Part shown: in pieces, positions 6,235 to 8,397 of the stretch
How the letters are laid out: each line of letters begins with the position of its first letter
How positions within the stretch are numbered: the first letter of the stretch is position 1
Source: an uncultured Parvibacter sp.
Lineage (GTDB): Bacteria; Actinomycetota; Coriobacteriia; Coriobacteriales; Eggerthellaceae
DNA length: 8,397 bases
Direction: 5' to 3'
NCBI GenBank assembly: GCA_910587945.1
Contig: CAJUNI010000086.1
Coordinates: forward strand, 1-8,397
Made by a program: the position numbers and the translations under genes
The notes under the pieces: generated by a model
Seen by the model: the letters and a program-made list of their open reading frames with translations, nothing else
Database searches by the model: none
Told to the model about the DNA's origin: nothing

Positions 6235-7524
6235 CTAAATGCAGAAGCCAGGGACAACGCCGCCACCGCTGTGTTCGGACGGCGCACCATGTTCATCTAC
6301 GCTGTACCATTTTGGCGCATAGGCCGGATACGGGGAGCGGGTCCACCATCCTTTCGGTTCCCCGTTCAACGCCTTTTCAAGTACTTCTTTCTCACAGTTT
6401 CCCTCTTCAATAACAACCTTAGACTGAGCAAACAAGGAATACTCGGATCCTTCTGCATCGATAATTCCATTGAGCACTGCGTCGATTTCCTCGCCAGACA
6501 TTCCCAGTTCCTCGCTGTCGTACCCGTATCCGTCAAACCAACCTTGGTTCGTATACTCAAACTCCTCATTAGCTTCGAAGGGTTTCGAACCGTACAGCTC
6601 AACAAGGGAGGGTAACCAAAGAGTATCTGATGTCGCAGACACAGAAGAGAGCGCCTTCTCGTAATCCTTAGCTGCACCAACATTGTTAGTGCTTTTGTCC
6701 ACAGGGACAATCACAGACTTCAAGTCATCAGGCAAACGAAGCAACATATCGCCAGCGAGATATGAGCGCATAGGACTGCTCTCCCAGCCTCCGGCATTCG
6801 TGTCGCCACTCTTTATCGGCGCTTCCGACAAAACGTCTCCGAAAAGGAAGGTGATGCCAGCCTTGCCGCCGCCGGTCTTGTCGTCGTGGTTAAAACCAAT
6901 AATCTGCACGGTTGTCTGCGTGCCGTCGGTCAGAGTCACCGACTTCACCTGGGTGCCATCAAGCTTGCCCTCAGGGGTGCAGAGGTTGTACTTCTTGGCC
7001 ACCTCAATGCCAGCGGCTTCATCCCCTGCCGCCGCAATCTCGGCCGAGATCTGTGACAGCTCATCCCACGTGTACGCTTCTACAGCGGATTTCACCGGCA
7101 GCCCACTCGTAGCACCCTGACCCTCTGCCGACTGCTCTTGGCTAGCTGCCGGCACGTCCACTGCCTCCTTCGGCTGCACACCCCCGAAGCCGAAGCCCTT
7201 GGTGGCAACCCCAATAACCACTAGCAACACCACAACCACGGCTGCCGCGATGATACCAATCTTCACGCCCTTCTTCTTAGGAGCGGGAGGTGTCGACATC
7301 GGATGGGTGGGAGCTGAGTTTGTTGCTACTTTCTGCCGGGTTGACGCCGTGCCGACGTTTGCACCTTGCCACCCGGGCGCCGCACCCGCAGCCGTACCCT
7401 GCTGCGTTGACGCTTCGCCCGTTGCAGGTCCCCGCCCTGTCGGCGCGCCACCAACCGGCGTGCCGCATTTCCCACAGAAGGCTGATCCTTCCGGGATCTC
7501 ATTTCCACACCTAGAGCAAAACAT
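6235..7524 (-). CDS. Zinc-ribbon, single-pass membrane protein with DUF6273 domain
   Basis: A 429-residue protein of unknown function. Residues 1-25 form a zinc ribbon, MFCSRCGNEIPEGSAFCGKC, with Cys 3, 6, 17 and 20 as ligands. A Gly/Ala/Thr/Pro-rich linker (25-85) leads to one hydrophobic segment (about 88-107). The remainder, about 150-429, would then be outside the membrane with the ribbon inside. This C-terminal part carries DUF6273 hallmarks: GGWESSPMRSYL (245-256), LPDDLKSVIVPVDK (264-277), TSDTLWLPSLVEL (298-310), GWWTRSP (392-398) and the terminal GGGVVPGFCI. The domain is related to formylglycine-generating-enzyme/fimbrial-type folds by appearance only; no activity can be claimed. 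The ATG at 7524 has a GGAGAGGGG site 7 nt upstream. It appears monocistronic, with a hairpin just after the stop codon. Homologues are frequent in gut Coriobacteriia, often as several paralogues. Confidence 0.85.
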   Translation of the reverse strand: MFCSRCGNEIPEGSAFCGKCGTPVGGAPTGRGPATGEASTQQGTAAGAAPGWQGANVGTASTRQKVATNSAPTHPMSTPPAPKKKGVKIGIIAAAVVVVLLVVIGVATKGFGFGGVQPKEAVDVPAASQEQSAEGQGATSGLPVKSAVEAYTWDELSQISAEIAAAGDEAAGIEVAKKYNLCTPEGKLDGTQVKSVTLTDGTQTTVQIIGFNHDDKTGGGKAGITFLFGDVLSEAPIKSGDTNAGGWESSPMRSYLAGDMLLRLPDDLKSVIVPVDKSTNNVGAAKDYEKALSSVSATSDTLWLPSLVELYGSKPFEANEEFEYTNQGWFDGYGYDSEELGMSGEEIDAVLNGIIDAEGSEYSLFAQSKVVIEEGNCEKEVLEKALNGEPKGWWTRSPYPAYAPKWYSVDEHGAPSEHSGGGVVPGFCI

Positions 7525-7530
7525 GATGCT

Positions 7531-7547
7531 GCCCCTCTCCGCGAGAG
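7531..7547 (-). promoter_or_regulatory. RBS of the DUF6273 gene within a small hairpin
   Basis: On the minus strand CTCTC-GCG-GAGAG (7547-7535) folds into a 5-bp hairpin whose 3' arm is part of the Shine-Dalgarno sequence GGAGAGGGG. The G run continues to 7532, seven nt before the ATG. The small stem may moderate ribosome access. Its 5'-GAGGGG-3' is also complementary to the CCCCUC motifs of the adjacent plus-strand RNA. Confidence 0.45.
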
Positions 7548-7830
7548 CGCAACCTGTCCCAAGGCAGCACTGCCCCGCTCTTCGCTATTTGGTTATTCGT
7601 TCTTGGATCGCCCGGACAAACTATCCGGTCCATTGGCGCACCGGCACTAAGTGGCTCTCTGGAGCCACTACTAGGCAGAGCCCCCCGATTCCTGATGTTG
7701 TGCAACGCGTTTACCATGCCGGCAAGTCTAACATAGCGAGACAGCCCCATCAGAAAGCCTCACTGAGAAGCACGTCCTTCTTTCACTCTCATAGGACACA
7801 CCGCAGAATCAACCGCTGAAAACTTCATGA
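7548..7830. other. Noncoding stretch upstream of the DUF6273 gene
   Basis: No protein gene is convincing here on either strand; the open frames lack homology, good start sites and plausible composition. It should contain the DUF6273 promoter, but no clear pair of -35 and -10 boxes was found; the best minus-strand candidate, TTGTCC with TAACCA 18 bp downstream (about 7616-7587), is weak. The clear structural element is the hairpin at 7650-7669. Confidence 0.5.
7650..7669. repeat. Perfect 8-bp hairpin, four-base loop
   Basis: AGTGGCTC (7650-7657) and GAGCCACT (7662-7669) are exact inverted copies separated by TCTG. Flanking CTA (7047+600, i.e. 7647-7649) and TAG (7672-7674) could extend it across a two-base bulge. 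No T run follows on either strand, so it is not a canonical terminator. In the DUF6273 leader it could be an mRNA hairpin, or in DNA a binding site. Confidence 0.5.
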
Positions 7831-7831
7831 T

Positions 7832-7875
7832 TTCGCAAGAGATGATTCACAAGATACCCATAGCCGCTTCACAAG
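7832..7875 (+). repeat. Three direct repeats TTC(A/G)CAAG upstream of the small RNA
   Basis: TTCGCAAG at 7832-7839 and TTCACAAG at 7846-7853 and 7868-7875. The first two share a longer context (TGATT then CNCAAGA). Start-to-start spacing is 14 and 22 bp, the latter about two helical turns. The last copy lies near -38 from the predicted start of the small RNA, a usual place for an activator. No regulator can be named. Confidence 0.45.
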
Positions 7876-7893
7876 CCATTCAATGCTGAGTTT

Positions 7894-7899
7894 TATACT
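7894..7899 (+). promoter_or_regulatory. Probable -10 box of the small RNA promoter
   Basis: TATACT matches TATAAT at five of six positions and ends 7 nt before the first base of hairpin 1, so a start at about 7906 would put the hairpin at the very 5' end. The nearest -35-like hexamer, TTCACA at 7868-7873, is 20 bp away, longer than ideal. It overlaps the third direct repeat, so activator-dependent transcription is possible. Confidence 0.5.
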
Positions 7900-7905
7900 T
7901 AGAGC

Positions 7906-8033
7906 ATCAAGTGAACGGCTCCCCTCCCAGTTCGCTTGACTGTTTTCAAAGTACGAGAACAGAGCAACTTTTTGAGTTGCACCATCCCCTCCTTTCGGCC
8001 CGGTGAACTTCCCCTTCCCGGGCCGCCTTTTTG
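7906..8033 (+). ncRNA. Candidate small RNA with C-rich anti-Shine-Dalgarno motifs
   Basis: A predicted RNA of about 128 nt made of four consecutive hairpins. Hairpin 1: TCAAGTGAAC (7907-7916) with GTTCGCTTGA (7930-7939), 13-nt loop. Hairpin 2: CTGTTTTC (7940-7947) with GAGAACAG (7955-7962). Hairpin 3: GCAACT (7964-7969) with AGTTGC (7975-7980). Hairpin 4 is the intrinsic terminator. Hairpins 1 and 2 each contain a U-G pair in the plus RNA that would be an A/C mismatch on the minus strand, which favours the plus strand. C-rich motifs are exposed in loop 1 (CTCCCCTCCC, 7919-7928), in the linker before the terminator (TCCCCTCCTTTC, 7985-7996) and in the terminator loop (CTTCCCC, 8008-8014). Known Gram-positive sRNAs with such motifs (6C in actinobacteria, LhrC and RsaE in Firmicutes) pair with ribosome binding sites; a like role here is inference. 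It is not recognised as a named family. Confidence 0.7.
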
Positions 8034-8036
8034 TCT
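7996..8036 (+). terminator. Intrinsic terminator of the small RNA
   Basis: CGGCCCGG (7996-8003) pairs with CCGGGCCG (8018-8025). After one bulged T, GAA (8005-8007) pairs with TTC (8015-8017), giving 11 pairs around a 7-nt loop, CTTCCCC. The stem is followed by CC and TTTTTGTCTT. On the minus strand the stem is not followed by T residues, so it acts on plus-strand transcripts. No plus-strand protein gene precedes it. Confidence 0.85.
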
Positions 8037-8386
8037 TAACTCAACGCTTACCGGTCACACTCTCCGACTCACGCTGTGGGTAGAACAGAGCCATTGCTTT
8101 CGATGAGTAATTTAGGGGCCAAAACGCGAACACAGGGAGCATCGGTTGATCCCGGGCTTTCGCAAAAACAAACGCAAATTACACTCCACTGCCAGGAATC
8201 TCCACTTCGGTACACGCTAGATCATGTCCTCGCTTACTATCTCGTCTGAGCATAGCTTTTACCTGGGAAAACATCCGGCTCATTAACTCGACCTAGAAGG
8301 CAGTCGCGCCCAACAGTCAAAAACCACTCGAACCTTCCCCAAACCGCGTACCAAAGGGGACTGCGGCAGCATTTTGGACATGCTCC
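8037..8386. other. Noncoding stretch before a probable plus-strand gene beyond the window
   Basis: No gene is supported. A 48-codon plus-strand frame at 8103-8249 starts with ATG but has no Shine-Dalgarno site and no recognisable content. A minus-strand frame open from the right edge to about 8240 (with a CPKC motif) has no start in view. Small inverted repeats occur, for example TCCCC/GGGGA (8336-8340 and 8356-8360) and AGCAT/ATGCT (8368-8372 and 8380-8384) just before the purine-rich end. It is probably the leader and promoter region of a gene to the right; no promoter could be placed with confidence. Confidence 0.4.
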
Positions 8387-8397
8387 AGGAGAAAGGA
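8387..8397 (+). promoter_or_regulatory. Probable ribosome binding site of a plus-strand gene starting outside the window
   Basis: The window ends in AGGAGAAAGGA, two overlapping Shine-Dalgarno-like runs. A start codon is expected within about 10 nt to the right. The final GAAAGGA is exactly complementary to UCCUUUC (7990-7996) in the small RNA, which reads the same as the 16S rRNA tail. Confidence 0.4.

Noticed and set aside
7199..7819. 206-codon plus-strand ORF
   Set aside because: It overlaps the clear zinc-ribbon/DUF6273 gene in antisense, and its protein is low-complexity without family features.
7899..7985. Minus-strand 28-codon ORF with AAAGGAGGGG just before its ATG
   Set aside because: The SD is too close to the ATG (2 nt, or 5 nt to the following GTG). 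The same bases are the linker of the plus-strand RNA, whose terminator and wobble pairs point the other way. No minus-strand promoter is visible upstream.
7975..8025. Fragment of a 16S rRNA gene or 16S-23S spacer
   Set aside because: Only the nine-base tail matches; the preceding helix 45 sequence is absent and an intrinsic terminator follows.
8134..8205. Cobalamin-riboswitch-like bits (AGGGAG...CGGTTGATC and GCCAGGAATCTCC)
   Set aside because: Spacing is too short and the conserved CCCCGC-ACTGT core is missing.
8317..8345. tRNA T-loop-like GGTTCGAGTGG on the minus strand
   Set aside because: The flanks cannot form a T stem and no acceptor, D or anticodon arm is present.

Overview
The window looks like chromosomal DNA from an actinobacterium, most likely class Coriobacteriia (Eggerthellales or a relative). 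The grounds are moderate GC content, a tight rarA – DUF948-like – AI-2E family permease – alaS run, an alanyl-tRNA synthetase with a Cys-rich insertion, and a zinc-ribbon/DUF6273 protein of a kind common in that class. This placement is inference from gene order and protein style; no database was searched.

All protein genes recognised here lie on the minus strand. Read in the direction of transcription (right to left) they are: a zinc-ribbon, single-pass membrane protein with an extracytoplasmic DUF6273 domain (7524-6235); the AAA+ clamp-loader-like ATPase RarA/MgsA (about 6115-4592); a DUF948-like membrane-anchored coiled-coil protein (4435-3656); an AI-2E family transporter only 3 bp downstream (3652-2048); and alaS (1832 to beyond base 1), cut by the window edge inside its editing domain. 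The DUF948-like and permease genes look cotranscribed. rarA and alaS have their own intergenic regions with predicted structure: a long-range stem after rarA, a cluster of dyads at its start, and a folded alaS leader that is not a T-box.

The right end (7525-8397) holds no convincing protein gene but does hold the most interesting object in the window. This is a compact plus-strand RNA gene, about 7906-8033. A TATACT box sits just upstream of four consecutive hairpins, the last being a strong intrinsic terminator with a T tract. C-rich anti-Shine-Dalgarno motifs are exposed in the first loop, in the single-stranded linker and in the terminator loop. Two G-U wobble pairs exist only in the plus-strand RNA. 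Three direct repeats of TTC(A/G)CAAG lie just upstream and may be a regulator's binding sites. The RNA resembles in design, though not evidently in sequence, the C-rich-loop sRNAs of other Gram-positives (6C, LhrC, RsaE).

Between this RNA and the right edge is a roughly 360-bp noncoding stretch. It ends in a purine-rich Shine-Dalgarno-like sequence at the last bases, suggesting that a plus-strand gene starts just outside the window.
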